A DNA stretch of 53,986 nucleotides, taken from positions 1-53,986 of the forward strand of contig JBCDGZ010000034.1 in assembly GCA_038750655.1 (NCBI GenBank), written 5' to 3'. A program made the translations under genes and the position numbers. The notes beneath the pieces were generated by a model. It saw only the letters and a program-made list of their open reading frames with translations, was not told the DNA's origin and searched no databases. This DNA comes from JBCDGZ01 sp038750655. Its GTDB lineage: Bacteria > Bacteroidota > Bacteroidia > Chitinophagales > Saprospiraceae. This document shows positions 41,090-50,749 of this stretch, piece after piece. Positions within the stretch are counted from its first letter, which is position 1, and every line of letters begins with the position of its first letter.

Positions 41090-42979
41090 ATGAGAACATT
41101 AATTCCTCTACTATCCTTACTTTTCTACACATCTAGTCTCTTTGGTCAAACCTTCAGCAAGGAGCAGGCGCTACAACTGGCGGGTACGCTCCATCAGGAG
41201 CAAATCTTATCCGAAAAAGGTAAAAACAGGCTCATCAGCAAGATTGAGCAAGGTTTGCTGAGCCGTCCGGTCCATGCTGGTCCGCTGAGCCCCAAGGGTA
41301 AGAAGAGCAAGGTGCTGAGTCCTGCCCAATTTTTGCACTTCCTACAGCAAGCGTTTGCCAATGATTACTGCTACCGCAGTGGAGCGATGGAGCAGCCACG
41401 CCTGCTGGGGATTTATATGAAAAAAAATCAGATCAAGAACTTTGATGAAAAGAGCTATGCTGCTTTCCAAAAGTGGGCGGAGGAACAAATGAAGAGCTTC
41501 GCTGGTCAGCAAATAGAGCAGGCCATTAGCGATGAAGAGTCCTTTCCAGAAGATTCTCCAGCCTACAACTTGTCTTGCGGATCGGTGAGCGATGTTAACA
41601 TCCAGTGGGTACATTCGGTGAGAAGTGCGATGGGTAAGACCGCTAGTCGTACGCTGGCGGACCTCCTGCGATTAAATTTGATCGATCAAAGCATTCACGA
41701 CGAGACCGCCCTAAAAATCGAAAATAAGGAGATGATTCTGGAAAGTCAGCTGATTGGTTATGCAGCGGATAAAGTGATGTATAAAGAGGATTTGGAGCAG
41801 AATAAGGCCCTAGAAAAAGATTTTCTGGAAAACCTCAAAGCCAAAGGCTTACTCACAGCAGCTAAACATCAGCAGTTGCTAGATTCCTACGAAGGGCAGG
41901 AACTCAAAGACCGATTTGCCTTCTTGAAATATTGCGACCAAGCCCAAGTTTTTGAGCGAGACCAATATCCCGAAGAGACCGAGACCGCCTACCGAAGAAT
42001 ATTCGAAGACATTAGAGCTATTGCTCCAGACTTCGACTTCACGAATTTTGAAGTGACCATTACTGAAAAGGAGAAGAAGGGCATGAAGCAGGTTGTAGAG
42101 CAACAAGCCAGCATTAGCTTTGAAATGGGAGGCCGTTCCTATCAACAGCTTTTTGTCCATAATCTGATTGAGCAAAAGGAAGATGGCAGTACGAAAAATG
42201 TGATGGGAGCGCCCAAGATTAATGCAAGTTTTCACCAGGGCATCAACGAATGGCTAAAAAATACCGGATCAGAAAAGCGCCTATATTTCACCCGTCCTCA
42301 AGCTAAAGATTTGGCCAAGGGAACGGAGCAGTTTGCCCTCTTACTATTAACGGAGGAGCAGTTCAAAGCCTGGTTGACCCACAAAGGGGATGCATTCCTC
42401 TCTGCACAAAGTCACGACAATACTTTCAGTCCCGCCAATATTCAAACGATCATCGCGCAGTACGAAGAATTGGGATTATTTACCGGCCTAAGTCCTCAAC
42501 AAATCACTGCGGCCAAAAAGCAGGTGGAGCAGAAAAATATCGATGCCTATCAGGATATTTTGAATTGTTTCCCCGATGCCATTGCCTATTTTGATATGGA
42601 AGCTAAAAAGGCTAACATGCCCTATAAAGACCTCTGTCAAGTGCTGCAAAAAGCCTCGAAGGGCGCCTTCGCTCCCAACAATATCGTTGATGAATTTAAA
42701 GTACAAAAAGACAGTCTTCCCTCCCTCTTCACCTTCGACCTCAAAGATAAAACCTATCGACACGAACTGGTGAAGAACGAGGATTGGCTGGACATGAGTA
42801 TTTTTACCACCATCAACAAGGCCCTAAAGGCCGCAGGAATCGATGGCAGTTTCCACCGCTGCATCTCCGGCTGGCAAAATACGGGCTATATCTTTCTGAC
42901 CGCAGAACAGAAAAAACAACTGAAGGCCAAGCAGCCAATGTTCTTTTCCAAAGCGATGATGAAACTGGGAGTAGATTGA
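41090..42979 (+). CDS. Secreted protein of unknown function with an internal duplication
   Basis: A protein of 629 residues that I do not recognise. A signal peptide is clear (MRTLIPLLSLLFYTSSLFGQ). The body is lysine- and glutamine-rich and mostly helical. The C-terminal two thirds show two related halves: copy A (about 300-430) and copy B (about 490-629) share ISFEMGGRSYQQLFVHN/FTFDLKDKTYRHELVKN, SFHQGINEW (S380)/SFHRCISGW (S587) and YFTRPQAKDLAK/FLTAEQKKQLKA. Only four cysteines are visible, one in AYNLSCGSVSD. It lies 72 bases after the kinase-like gene and meets the broken hydrolase gene tail to tail with a ten-base gap. It may be specific to this lineage. No catalytic motif stands out. 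Confidence 0.8.
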   Translation: MRTLIPLLSLLFYTSSLFGQTFSKEQALQLAGTLHQEQILSEKGKNRLISKIEQGLLSRPVHAGPLSPKGKKSKVLSPAQFLHFLQQAFANDYCYRSGAMEQPRLLGIYMKKNQIKNFDEKSYAAFQKWAEEQMKSFAGQQIEQAISDEESFPEDSPAYNLSCGSVSDVNIQWVHSVRSAMGKTASRTLADLLRLNLIDQSIHDETALKIENKEMILESQLIGYAADKVMYKEDLEQNKALEKDFLENLKAKGLLTAAKHQQLLDSYEGQELKDRFAFLKYCDQAQVFERDQYPEETETAYRRIFEDIRAIAPDFDFTNFEVTITEKEKKGMKQVVEQQASISFEMGGRSYQQLFVHNLIEQKEDGSTKNVMGAPKINASFHQGINEWLKNTGSEKRLYFTRPQAKDLAKGTEQFALLLLTEEQFKAWLTHKGDAFLSAQSHDNTFSPANIQTIIAQYEELGLFTGLSPQQITAAKKQVEQKNIDAYQDILNCFPDAIAYFDMEAKKANMPYKDLCQVLQKASKGAFAPNNIVDEFKVQKDSLPSLFTFDLKDKTYRHELVKNEDWLDMSIFTTINKALKAAGIDGSFHRCISGWQNTGYIFLTAEQKKQLKAKQPMFFSKAMMKLGVD

Positions 42980-42989
42980 TCAGCGGTAC

Positions 42990-44231
42990 TTAGTGCAGTT
43001 TTGCTTGGTACTCTTCCAGCTTATTCCAAATCGAGAAGAATTGCTGAACACCTTGATCATTGATCAAATCCGTATTGATGAAAAGGATTCGACCAATTTT
43101 ACTTTTGGCATTAAAGAACATAAAAGTAGAGACGCCAGGATCACCGCCTGTATGTCCAATGTAATCCTTGGCAGAGAATCCCATGAATATTCCGGCGTTG
43201 TACTCGTCATTATAGGGATTATCGGAATCGCGATCTTCAAAGTTAGCCGCTGTTAATTGCAGCCGGAACAGTTCTTTGTAGCTCGCTTTACTCAAGAGCG
43301 TACCCTCTTCCGCATACGCGCGAATCAATTCTATCAAGTACTTACTCATATCATTAATCGAGGTGAGCAATCCTCCATCCGGATAGGTAATCAGCGAATA
43401 GAAAGCCAGTTGGGTATCTCTCCTGGCGTATAACTTGGTATGCTGGGAAAAGTCAATTGCATCGAAAGACCAACCAGAGGCATTCATACCCAGAGGAGTT
43501 AAAATATGTTTTTTGGTAAAATCATCATACGCCTCTCCCGTCGCTGCTTCAATGACGTGCGCCGCCAATGTGGCCCCAACATTCGTATACTCAAAAGTTT
43601 ACCCAGGTGCTTCGTTGAGGTAAATGCTGTCCACATACCATTTCCCCTTTTTGTCGAGTACATCCATCAAGAAAGGCTTCATGGCGGTCTTAGTAGTAGG
43701 CAGATTAAATTCCTTGGGAATTTCCATTTTCTCTGCATCCAAGCTATCCGCCGGCGATTTTAGGACGTAGGCTTTCTTATTGTAAATAGCGCCATCGGTA
43801 ATGGAAGAAGTATGGGTCGCCAGCTGTCTGATGGTGATTGGTTGATCGGGAAAGTTGGGATTAACCACATCAAACGATAGGTGTTTAGACACTGGATCAT
43901 CCAGATTCAATTTTCCCAGTTCTTGTGCTTTCAAGAGTGCAATTCCAATGAACGTCTTCGATACCGAGGCGATATTCTGAAGAGTGTTCTTAGAATAGGG
44001 CTGTTGATTTTCGGCGTCCGAAAAACCGAATCCATTAGTATACAACACCTTATCTTGATCGACAATGGCGACGCCGAAACCGTTGATTACCCCATCTTGG
44101 TGCAACTGCGTCAAGGCTGCGGTCAGCGAGTCTTGAGGAGTATTATTTTCTTCGAAATTCTCAGCAGGTTTTTGGCTTTGATCGCAGGACATCAGTACCA
44201 GGCTGATGATAAGTGGTAGGAGGTATCTCAT
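42990..44231 (-). pseudogene. Class C beta-lactamase-fold serine hydrolase interrupted by an in-frame TAA
   Basis: The frame starting at ATG 44231 encodes a lipoprotein signal (VLMSC) and a beta-lactamase/serine hydrolase fold: S89-V-S-K92 (SxxK) in IASVSKTFIGIALL, then TIRQLATHTSSITDG. TAA at 43599-43601 stops it after 210 codons in LNEAPG. Without any frame change translation resumes in TFEYTNVGATLAAHVIEA (Y215-x-N217, second motif) and continues to the HTGGDPG motif and a stop at 42990. Homologues read PGTxFEYSNVG here, so one residue is replaced by a stop; a single base change from CAA, GAA or AAA would do it. SxxK is on one piece and the other two motifs are on the other, so neither piece can be active alone. 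Sequencing error is possible. Confidence 0.9.
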
Positions 44232-44273
44232 TTAGGCGATTGATTTTCGCTCAACATACAAATATTTTCACTA

Positions 44274-46490
44274 CTAATCTAATAGCGTTACATCGCCAGA
44301 GACTGTTTTTATTCGTCCGTCTTGCAGGCGCAGCCGAACGACCCAAACGAAGACCCCATTGTCCGATCGCTCTCCTTTGTAGTACCCATCCCAAATAGGG
44401 ACACGCTCCGCTGGCAGGAGATCTGTTGTCTCAAAAATTAAAGCTCCCCAGCGATTGTACAACTGAACACTTTCGATCCTATCGATGAAGGAATTTTCAT
44501 CGGCATGCAATTCAAAGAGATCGTTAATGCCATCATCATTTGGAGAAAAAGCATTGGGGACATAGAGACGAAAATCTTCGCAATCAGGATCGACGTTACT
44601 CGGTGGGGGCAGCTCAATCTGGTTGACATTCAAGCAGCCGGCACCATCGGTAATGCTCAGGTTGTAGGTACCGATGGAGAGACCGGTGGGACGGAAGAGG
44701 TCTTCGGTTTCAATATCCCATTCCAGCCGATAAGGCGGCTGGCCGTCGGAGATGCTTACTTCGATACTGCCGTCTTCGGCAATCGGGCAAGAGGGTGGGA
44801 AGAGTGCTACGTCAACCGCAGGACCAGAGGGGCGAACTAAGCCAGTGCCTTCGGCTTCTCCTACACAAAAGGCATCTTCGAAGCGAAGCAGCTGGTAAGT
44901 TCCAATGCTGTTGACGGGCAGGAGGAAAGGATTGGTGTTGATATTAGTTAGGCTGGGCTGGACTTCGCCGTCGATGCTGTAAGTGAGGGACCAGGGAGGC
45001 CGGCCACCCAGGTCGACAGAGAGTGCAGCGACATCGCCGAGACAGTAGTCGACCGTATCGCTTAAGGTTGCCCGCGGGTCTTGCTGGATCGCTACGGCTA
45101 CGATGGCGGGGGCAGTCCCGCCGCAGGCATCCGTAATGGTAACGGTGAAGTGCGTTGGCTCGGTCACAGTTGCCGTTAGCGAGGGCGTCGTTTCATTGGT
45201 GTTCCACAAATAACTGTAAGGGGCGGCCCCACCGGTGACAGTTGGCCCCAGGGTAAACTCCTGTCCCGCGCAAACTATCGACTCTTCAAAGGTCCCTTGC
45301 AGAGAGTCCAGGTCAGCGATGATCAACTCGGATTGTACCGGATCGAGGCATTCACAGGTATAGTCAATATCAAGGCGCAAGCGCTCGGGCATTTCTTGAA
45401 TTTGATCGGCGATCACCTCAATCGGTAATACTGCGGAAATGGCCATCGGTGGAATCGTAATTGAACCAGGAATGCCTACAAAATCCACATCTGGTATCGC
45501 ATCCGAAAGCGGACTAATTGTAAAGTCAACTTGCAGAGGCTGATTGAAGTCCGTATCTCTACTGCGTTCAAACACAAATCGCCCATCGCGGCAACTCTCA
45601 AAGGCCACTGGCTCTAAACTCCCTTCGACCTCCGCCCGAACCGAAACAGCCGTTCCCAAATCAAAACTTTTGGAAGCCAGAAAAACAGCTGAGTCTAGTT
45701 TGTCATCCCCCACATCCCCCACTACCAATCGAATGCGATAGGTCTCACAAGGAATCACATCGATAGTCGCTGTCAACGGCAAAGTAAAGCCATCAAATTC
45801 GATCAACTCCAAAAAACTGGGATTGAAAGGAATATTACATTTACCCGCATCTTCCGCCAATTCGTTCTTGACATACAGCGCAGAATTGGTTTCGTGATTG
45901 ACAGAGTTAATGGCCACATATTCATTTGTTCCCGGCAGCAAAGCGACGTTGATGGCATCGTCGAAAAACTCCCCTTCGATCCCGGGGCCACTAACAAAAA
46001 AACCAAAGTTGTCATTAAAAATGCTGCCCACAAATTCGCAGTATTCCTCAGAGGCGAAGACATATTCAAAAGTCACCTGGGAATCGAGTGGAATAAAATC
46101 AAACTCAATCCCCGCCGCATCGAATACAATGTTGGTTGCAAAAATATTCAAGTCCCGATCCCCCGTCGTATTGTCAAAGGAGGTAGACAATTCTACACTG
46201 CTATTGGGCCCGGCCGCGTCAGCGATTTGCCCAGTCGAAAGCATGATGCCCGAGTCAAAGCCAATGATGTTTTCCCCGTTGGAAAAAAAGCCTACGCTGC
46301 TGGCATCTCCGAAGGCGCTGATGTTGGCCACATTGCGACAACCACCTTTGATAAAGTGCTGCTTGACCAGTTGCTCCGGCGACAAGCCCAGATCGGTGCT
46401 GATTCCGACTAAGGGCGGTGGCGCCGAAGGCCCGAAGCTCAACATCAGCAGGGCCAGCAGCAAGGTCGCAATATGGTGGCTTTTGATCAT
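44274..46490 (-). CDS. Choice-of-anchor L surface protein with CHU_C (T9SS type B) C-terminus
   Basis: A protein of 738 residues with a signal peptide (MIKSHHIATLLLALLMLSFG). The N-terminal choice-of-anchor L domain (about 35-270) shows SPEQLVKQHFIKGGCRNVAN, SSGIMLSTGQI-like DSGIMLSTGQIADA and VTFEYVFASEEYCEFVGS. Calx-beta-like and PKD-like repeats follow, including a SprB-type repeat (DGSIEVSISDGQPPYRLEW). The final 90 residues are a CHU_C/gliding-motility domain (RLYVPNAFSPNDDGINDLFE, NRWGALIFETTD), which directs export by the type IX system. It is probably an adhesin or structural surface protein. It stands apart from the glycan cluster, 42 bases from the broken hydrolase. Confidence 0.92.
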   Translation of the reverse strand: MIKSHHIATLLLALLMLSFGPSAPPPLVGISTDLGLSPEQLVKQHFIKGGCRNVANISAFGDASSVGFFSNGENIIGFDSGIMLSTGQIADAAGPNSSVELSTSFDNTTGDRDLNIFATNIVFDAAGIEFDFIPLDSQVTFEYVFASEEYCEFVGSIFNDNFGFFVSGPGIEGEFFDDAINVALLPGTNEYVAINSVNHETNSALYVKNELAEDAGKCNIPFNPSFLELIEFDGFTLPLTATIDVIPCETYRIRLVVGDVGDDKLDSAVFLASKSFDLGTAVSVRAEVEGSLEPVAFESCRDGRFVFERSRDTDFNQPLQVDFTISPLSDAIPDVDFVGIPGSITIPPMAISAVLPIEVIADQIQEMPERLRLDIDYTCECLDPVQSELIIADLDSLQGTFEESIVCAGQEFTLGPTVTGGAAPYSYLWNTNETTPSLTATVTEPTHFTVTITDACGGTAPAIVAVAIQQDPRATLSDTVDYCLGDVAALSVDLGGRPPWSLTYSIDGEVQPSLTNINTNPFLLPVNSIGTYQLLRFEDAFCVGEAEGTGLVRPSGPAVDVALFPPSCPIAEDGSIEVSISDGQPPYRLEWDIETEDLFRPTGLSIGTYNLSITDGAGCLNVNQIELPPPSNVDPDCEDFRLYVPNAFSPNDDGINDLFELHADENSFIDRIESVQLYNRWGALIFETTDLLPAERVPIWDGYYKGERSDNGVFVWVVRLRLQDGRIKTVSGDVTLLD

Positions 46491-46708
46491 TAGCGTGGTC
46501 GGAAGTAGATGTGATAGTTAAGTTACGATATTTTCAACAACAAAGCGGGTAGTGAGTTGTCGGAGATGCGGCTTATTTGTATACTTTCCCAGAAGTTAGT
46601 AGCGCACTTTGGGGAAAGGGTGTTGTTAGGAGGGGGGAAGAAGAGTAAATTTGGGGGAGAGATTTTTTTAAGTTTTTAAAAATGTTTTCAAAAAAAAATC
46701 CAAAAAAT

Positions 46709-47326
46709 ATGAATATTGCCATCATTGGAACAGGAAATGTAGGGGGTGCTTTAGCCACTCGTTGGGCAGAGGCAGGCCATCAAATCCGCCTGGGAGTTCG
46801 CAAGCCGGAGGAGTTTAAGGGGATGGGGCTTTTGCAGAATCCCCGCACTTCGGTTTATCAAACTGCGGAGGCCGTAGCCGGAGCAGAGGTTATTCTCGTA
46901 GCGACTCCGCCGCAAATTGCGGCATCGCTGGTAGAGCAGATGGGGCCCGTAAGTGGGAAGGTGATTATCGATGCGACTAATGCCATCGCTGCCAATCCAG
47001 CGCCCTATCCTACGGCCTATCACGCTTTTGCAGAATTGACAGATGCACAGGTGGTCAAGTGTTTCAACACAACCGGCTACGAAAATATGGCGCAGCCGGA
47101 CTACGGCAATTTAACCCTTGACATGTTTATGGCGGGAGACAGCGACACTGCTAAAGCGGTAGCTCGGCAGCTCGCGCAGGATTGTGGATTTGAAGAATGC
47201 TACGATTTTGGTCAGGCAGATAAAGTGGAGCTATTAGAGCAGTTTGCGCTAAGTTGGATCAATCTGGCCATTTTCCAAAAGATGGGACGGAATATTGGAT
47301 TGAAGTTGGTGAAACGACCGAAATAG
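46709..47326 (+). CDS. NADP-binding oxidoreductase (F420-dependent reductase-like)
   Basis: A protein of 205 residues. I prefer ATG 46709 because the Rossmann fold begins at once (MNIAIIGTGNVGGALATRW); ATG at 46682 would add nine lysine-rich residues. Further marks are RLGVRKPEEF, AEVILVATPPQ, GKVIIDATNAI and VVKCFNTTGYENM, typical of the NADP oxidoreductase coenzyme F420-dependent family (PF03807). In organisms without F420 these act on unknown substrates, often near stress or quinone metabolism. The gene diverges from the CHU_C protein across 218 bases and converges with the second GH92, seven bases apart. Confidence 0.9.
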   Translation: MNIAIIGTGNVGGALATRWAEAGHQIRLGVRKPEEFKGMGLLQNPRTSVYQTAEAVAGAEVILVATPPQIAASLVEQMGPVSGKVIIDATNAIAANPAPYPTAYHAFAELTDAQVVKCFNTTGYENMAQPDYGNLTLDMFMAGDSDTAKAVARQLAQDCGFEECYDFGQADKVELLEQFALSWINLAIFQKMGRNIGLKLVKRPK

Positions 47327-47333
47327 CTCTAGA

Positions 47334-49583
47334 TTAGTCCTTGAGTTGAAATTCCAGCGTCCCTCCTTTGATCAAATCATGGTGATTGATGAAATAGCTG
47401 CGATGCTTTTTCCCCTTCCAATTAATCTGGTCGATCAGATAGCGATCTGCACTTCGGTCGCGGGTTTCGATAAGCAGGGTTTTACCCGGATAATAATCGG
47501 TCTGTAAGTCAATCTCAATACGGTCAAATGCCGGACTGGTCAGGGCATAATTCATATTCCCTGGGCAGTCCGGGTAGAGGCCCATCATACTGAATAGCAG
47601 CCAGGCCGACAGCGTTCCGGTATCATCATTGCCCGGTAGCCCTGCGGGCCCGTTGAAATAATACTTCCGCAGCAGCTCCCGCACCCGCGCCTGCGTTCGC
47701 CATTCTTCGCCCTCGATGTAATTGTACAAATAAGCATAGGTAATGTCCGGCTCATTGGCCATATCATAATTGTCCGTGGCAAAGCAAGCATCGAGGGCCT
47801 TGAGAAAAGCAGCTTCACCGCCCAGCAAGCCGATCAGTCCTTTTATATCATGGGGCACATAAAAGCGATACTGCCAGGCATTTCCTTCTACAAAGCCGAC
47901 CACTGGCTCGAAGTTCTTGCCAGCCTCCGGATCAAAGGGATGCAGCCAGGAGCTGTCGGCCATAATCGGACGCAGCATCCCTGTAGAGTCATCGAAATAG
48001 CGGCGGTAAGAGCGGGAGCGCTCTTCGAAATACTGCGCATCTTGGTCTTTACCGAGGGCTTTAGCCAGCTGAGCCAAATTCCAGTCCGCAATATTGTATT
48101 CTAGTGTAGTGGAGACCGTACCCCAAACACCTCCTTCTACGCCCTCGGGGATATAGCCCATCTTGTCGTAATAAGTAAGGCCCGGCCGCAGCAGATTATC
48201 TTCTAACTGAGTCGCCGCTTTTTTCATCGCTTCGTAGGCCAGCTCGGCATCAAACTGCTGCAATCCTCGCAGCCAGGTGTCAGCCAGGACTGGGGTCGCC
48301 GGGTCACCCACCATCACCGTGGTTTCCATACTCAACAACTCCCACTTGGGCAGCCAGCCACTCTCCTTGTACATATCTAGCATGGAATGGACCATATCCA
48401 ATTGCAACTCAGGATAAATCAGCGCAAGGAAGGGATGCACATTCCGATAAGTGTCCCAGAGCGAAAAAACAGAGTAGCGGTTTCGTCCTCCCGTATTTTT
48501 AATCTCGTACGATTCCATCGCCGGATAATCTCCATTGACATCTTGGAGAATATTGGGGTGCAGTAAAAGGTGATAAAGGGCAGTGTAAAAACTGATTTGA
48601 TCTTCCGCTCTGCCCCCGCTGATTCGAATGCGTCCCAGCAATTCGTTCCACTGCGCAACGGCCTTTTGACGAAGTCCATCTAGATCGAAGCCCTGCTGTT
48701 CGGCATCCAAATTGAGGCGAGCGTTTTCGATGCTGACATAGGAAATCCCTACCTGCACGCTGATCTGTTCTCCTTCTTTTGTATTGAAAGAAAAGTAGGC
48801 CCCAATATCTTCGCCTACCATCTCCCGGAGGTATCCCTCATAGGGTTTATACTGATCGTTGTATTTGGTCCAGGCACCTTCCAGCTCTCCATACTTAGGC
48901 ATTTTTTTCCAAGCCCCGAAGGCCTTGGCCGGCTTACTCAAACGGGCGACAAAATAAACGGGCCGTACATCCTCTGGGTTGTAACAAAAGGTCCCTATCA
49001 ACTTGTACCCTTCCACTTCCCGATCCGATACCACTTTGAGCATGGCCCCTGTCTCATTGGTCAGGCCGAGGCCCAGATTGAGCAGCACATGGCTCTCTCC
49101 CTCTGGGAAAGTATAGCGACTGATTCCTGTCCGCTGCGTCGCCGAAAGTTCCGTCTTGATCTTATAGCGATCCAGTACATTGCTATAGTAGCCCGGCGAG
49201 GCGACCTCCTCCGAGTAAGTCGTCCCATACTTCTCCGCATCCAATGCTAATTTACCGTTGGTTGGCATCAGCAAAATACTTCCCAAGTCCGGGCAACCAA
49301 CACCGCTGAGGTTAACATGAGAATAGCCGGTCAAAAAAGTATTCTCGTGCACGTAGGGCCGCGAATGCCACTCACTGTCTTTCTCAAACTGATTCCCCTC
49401 ATTCTTTTTGAAGGCCACATTGAACGGGCAGACGGAAGCCATCCCCGCGGGCAGGACCGCACCGGGGTTGGTTGCTCCATAGTTAGAAGTTCCAATGAAG
49501 GGATTGACCAGATCAACAGGCGTTTGGCAGAAAGTAAAAAGGGGGAGGAGTAGAAGGAGCAGGGAGTAGAGGCGTGGATTCAT
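47334..49583 (-). CDS. Second GH92 alpha-mannosidase
   Basis: A protein of 749 residues. ATG at 49583 begins the signal peptide MNPRLYSLLLLLLPLFTFCQ; the upstream extension to 49664 lies in AT-rich leader sequence. Domain order equals the first GH92: beta-sandwich (LVNPFIGTSNYGATNPGAVL, GYSHVNLSGVGCPDLGS) and helical domain (SLWDTYRNVHPF, VEGNAWQYRFYVPHD, GNDDTGTLSAWLLFSMMGLY). The acidic pair is ND-D here, closer to the consensus than the GNED of the first copy. Sequence differs clearly, so it is a different subgroup rather than a recent copy, and may attack another linkage (alpha-1,2/1,3/1,4/1,6). There is no SusCD pair nearby; the gene stands alone between unrelated genes. Confidence 0.95.
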   Translation of the reverse strand: MNPRLYSLLLLLLPLFTFCQTPVDLVNPFIGTSNYGATNPGAVLPAGMASVCPFNVAFKKNEGNQFEKDSEWHSRPYVHENTFLTGYSHVNLSGVGCPDLGSILLMPTNGKLALDAEKYGTTYSEEVASPGYYSNVLDRYKIKTELSATQRTGISRYTFPEGESHVLLNLGLGLTNETGAMLKVVSDREVEGYKLIGTFCYNPEDVRPVYFVARLSKPAKAFGAWKKMPKYGELEGAWTKYNDQYKPYEGYLREMVGEDIGAYFSFNTKEGEQISVQVGISYVSIENARLNLDAEQQGFDLDGLRQKAVAQWNELLGRIRISGGRAEDQISFYTALYHLLLHPNILQDVNGDYPAMESYEIKNTGGRNRYSVFSLWDTYRNVHPFLALIYPELQLDMVHSMLDMYKESGWLPKWELLSMETTVMVGDPATPVLADTWLRGLQQFDAELAYEAMKKAATQLEDNLLRPGLTYYDKMGYIPEGVEGGVWGTVSTTLEYNIADWNLAQLAKALGKDQDAQYFEERSRSYRRYFDDSTGMLRPIMADSSWLHPFDPEAGKNFEPVVGFVEGNAWQYRFYVPHDIKGLIGLLGGEAAFLKALDACFATDNYDMANEPDITYAYLYNYIEGEEWRTQARVRELLRKYYFNGPAGLPGNDDTGTLSAWLLFSMMGLYPDCPGNMNYALTSPAFDRIEIDLQTDYYPGKTLLIETRDRSADRYLIDQINWKGKKHRSYFINHHDLIKGGTLEFQLKD

Positions 49584-49703
49584 TTGGTACTTGGTTTTAA
49601 TAATGCTGTGGGCGTCTTTAGTGTTTTGATGAACGGTAGTAATGATTAACAAAGCTAAAAACAAAATATCGAAAGTTGATAATCCATTGACATTCTTTCT
49701 GAC

Positions 49704-50621
49704 TTATTGAACGGGGCTAAGGGTATAGCCTGCTTTGCGGAGGAGGACCAGTAAGCCCTGCTCTCCACCAAGGTGGCCGGCCCCTACGCCAAAGAAGGTT
49801 GACTTTTCCTTAGCCATTTCTCCGATGCGGGGAATCCAGTTGCGATTGCGCTTGTTCAGTAGCTCCTCTTTTTCGAGTTCTGTATCCATATAATCTGCCA
49901 CATACTGGTAAAGGCCTTCGACGTTTTCTGCCTTGTACATATTAATCATGTCTTGAAATATCTTGTCGATGTTGAAATTATCATCGAGCATTTCCTTGAC
50001 ATCTTCGATTTGCTCTTGGTAGGGAATAATGTCAAAAATAGCCATTTGCTCGCCGACGGTTTCCAGGCCCAGGATTTCCTTTTTCTGTTCCATGGCCATC
50101 TGGGTAAAAGTCTGTTCAAAGCTAGCCGGCGGCCCTTCGATGTATTGGATAATCAGCATAGAACCGATAAAGAAAGGTTTCCAATTGTTCATCATTTGCA
50201 GGCTACTTCCTAGCTTGGCAGTGACCTGTTTGTCGAGTGCTTTATAGTTTTCTTCTGAGAGCAGTTTATCCAAGGTTTGTCCATCTTTCATCATCATTGA
50301 CTGCATCATTTCGGCTTGCATATTGGGGTCATCCATATCCAATTCCATGACGATTTGATCGGCGGCCTTGAATGCTTTTTTGACATTTTCTTTTAACAAA
50401 AAATCCTTTTGGGGCAGCAGGTGAAAGGTCCCGTAGAGATAGGAAGGCTGAATACCATTGCCTTCGATTTTCCAGAGCAGGGTACTAGATGATTTCGCTG
50501 CTGTAGCTGCTGTACTTTGCGTGGTAGCAGAGGCGATATTTTGCTGCTGGGCCTTTGTAGAATAGTTGAACAAGCCTATCATCAGGCATAGCAGTGCCAT
50601 TAATGCTTTAGACATTTTCAT
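49704..50621 (-). CDS. TraB/GumN-family exported protein
   Basis: A protein of 305 residues with a signal peptide (MKMSKALMALLCLMIGLF, cut near TKAQ). The TraB/GumN fold has two conserved ends: SYLYGTFHLLPQ (GTxH) and FFGVGAGHLGGEQGLLVLLR (GxxH). The family is related to Tiki proteases and is proposed to be a metal-dependent hydrolase, but bacterial members are mostly uncharacterised. A low-complexity S/T/A-rich linker (about 28-46) follows the signal. It diverges from the ECF sigma factor gene over 128 bases that hold a strong hairpin. Confidence 0.92.
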   Translation of the reverse strand: MKMSKALMALLCLMIGLFNYSTKAQQQNIASATTQSTAATAAKSSSTLLWKIEGNGIQPSYLYGTFHLLPQKDFLLKENVKKAFKAADQIVMELDMDDPNMQAEMMQSMMMKDGQTLDKLLSEENYKALDKQVTAKLGSSLQMMNNWKPFFIGSMLIIQYIEGPPASFEQTFTQMAMEQKKEILGLETVGEQMAIFDIIPYQEQIEDVKEMLDDNFNIDKIFQDMINMYKAENVEGLYQYVADYMDTELEKEELLNKRNRNWIPRIGEMAKEKSTFFGVGAGHLGGEQGLLVLLRKAGYTLSPVQ

Positions 50622-50685
50622 TGATAAATATTTTTTTGATTTAAATGATATGGTTTGCCCTATTAGTAGGTGTAAAGGAAATTTT

Positions 50686-50722
50686 ATTACACTTTTTCGG
50701 AAAAAAGTGTAATTATTTTTTT
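50686..50722. promoter_or_regulatory. Strong hairpin with T-run in the TraB/ECF divergent region
   Basis: ATTACACTTTTT (50686-50697) and AAAAAGTGTAAT (50702-50713) form a perfect 12-base-pair stem with a four-base loop, followed on the plus strand by a T-run (50715-50721). The motif GGTGTA is found on both sides (50669, 50739) and GTGTAA/TTACAC occurs three times. In a divergent promoter region an intrinsic terminator is unexpected; it may attenuate the ECF transcript or be a regulator dyad. Confidence 0.6.
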
Positions 50723-50749
50723 CTTCGGCTACTAATCAGGTGTAGATAG

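Noticed and set aside
43599..43601. Programmed stop-codon readthrough in the serine hydrolase
   Set aside because: No known readthrough context is visible; a nonsense change or base error is simpler.
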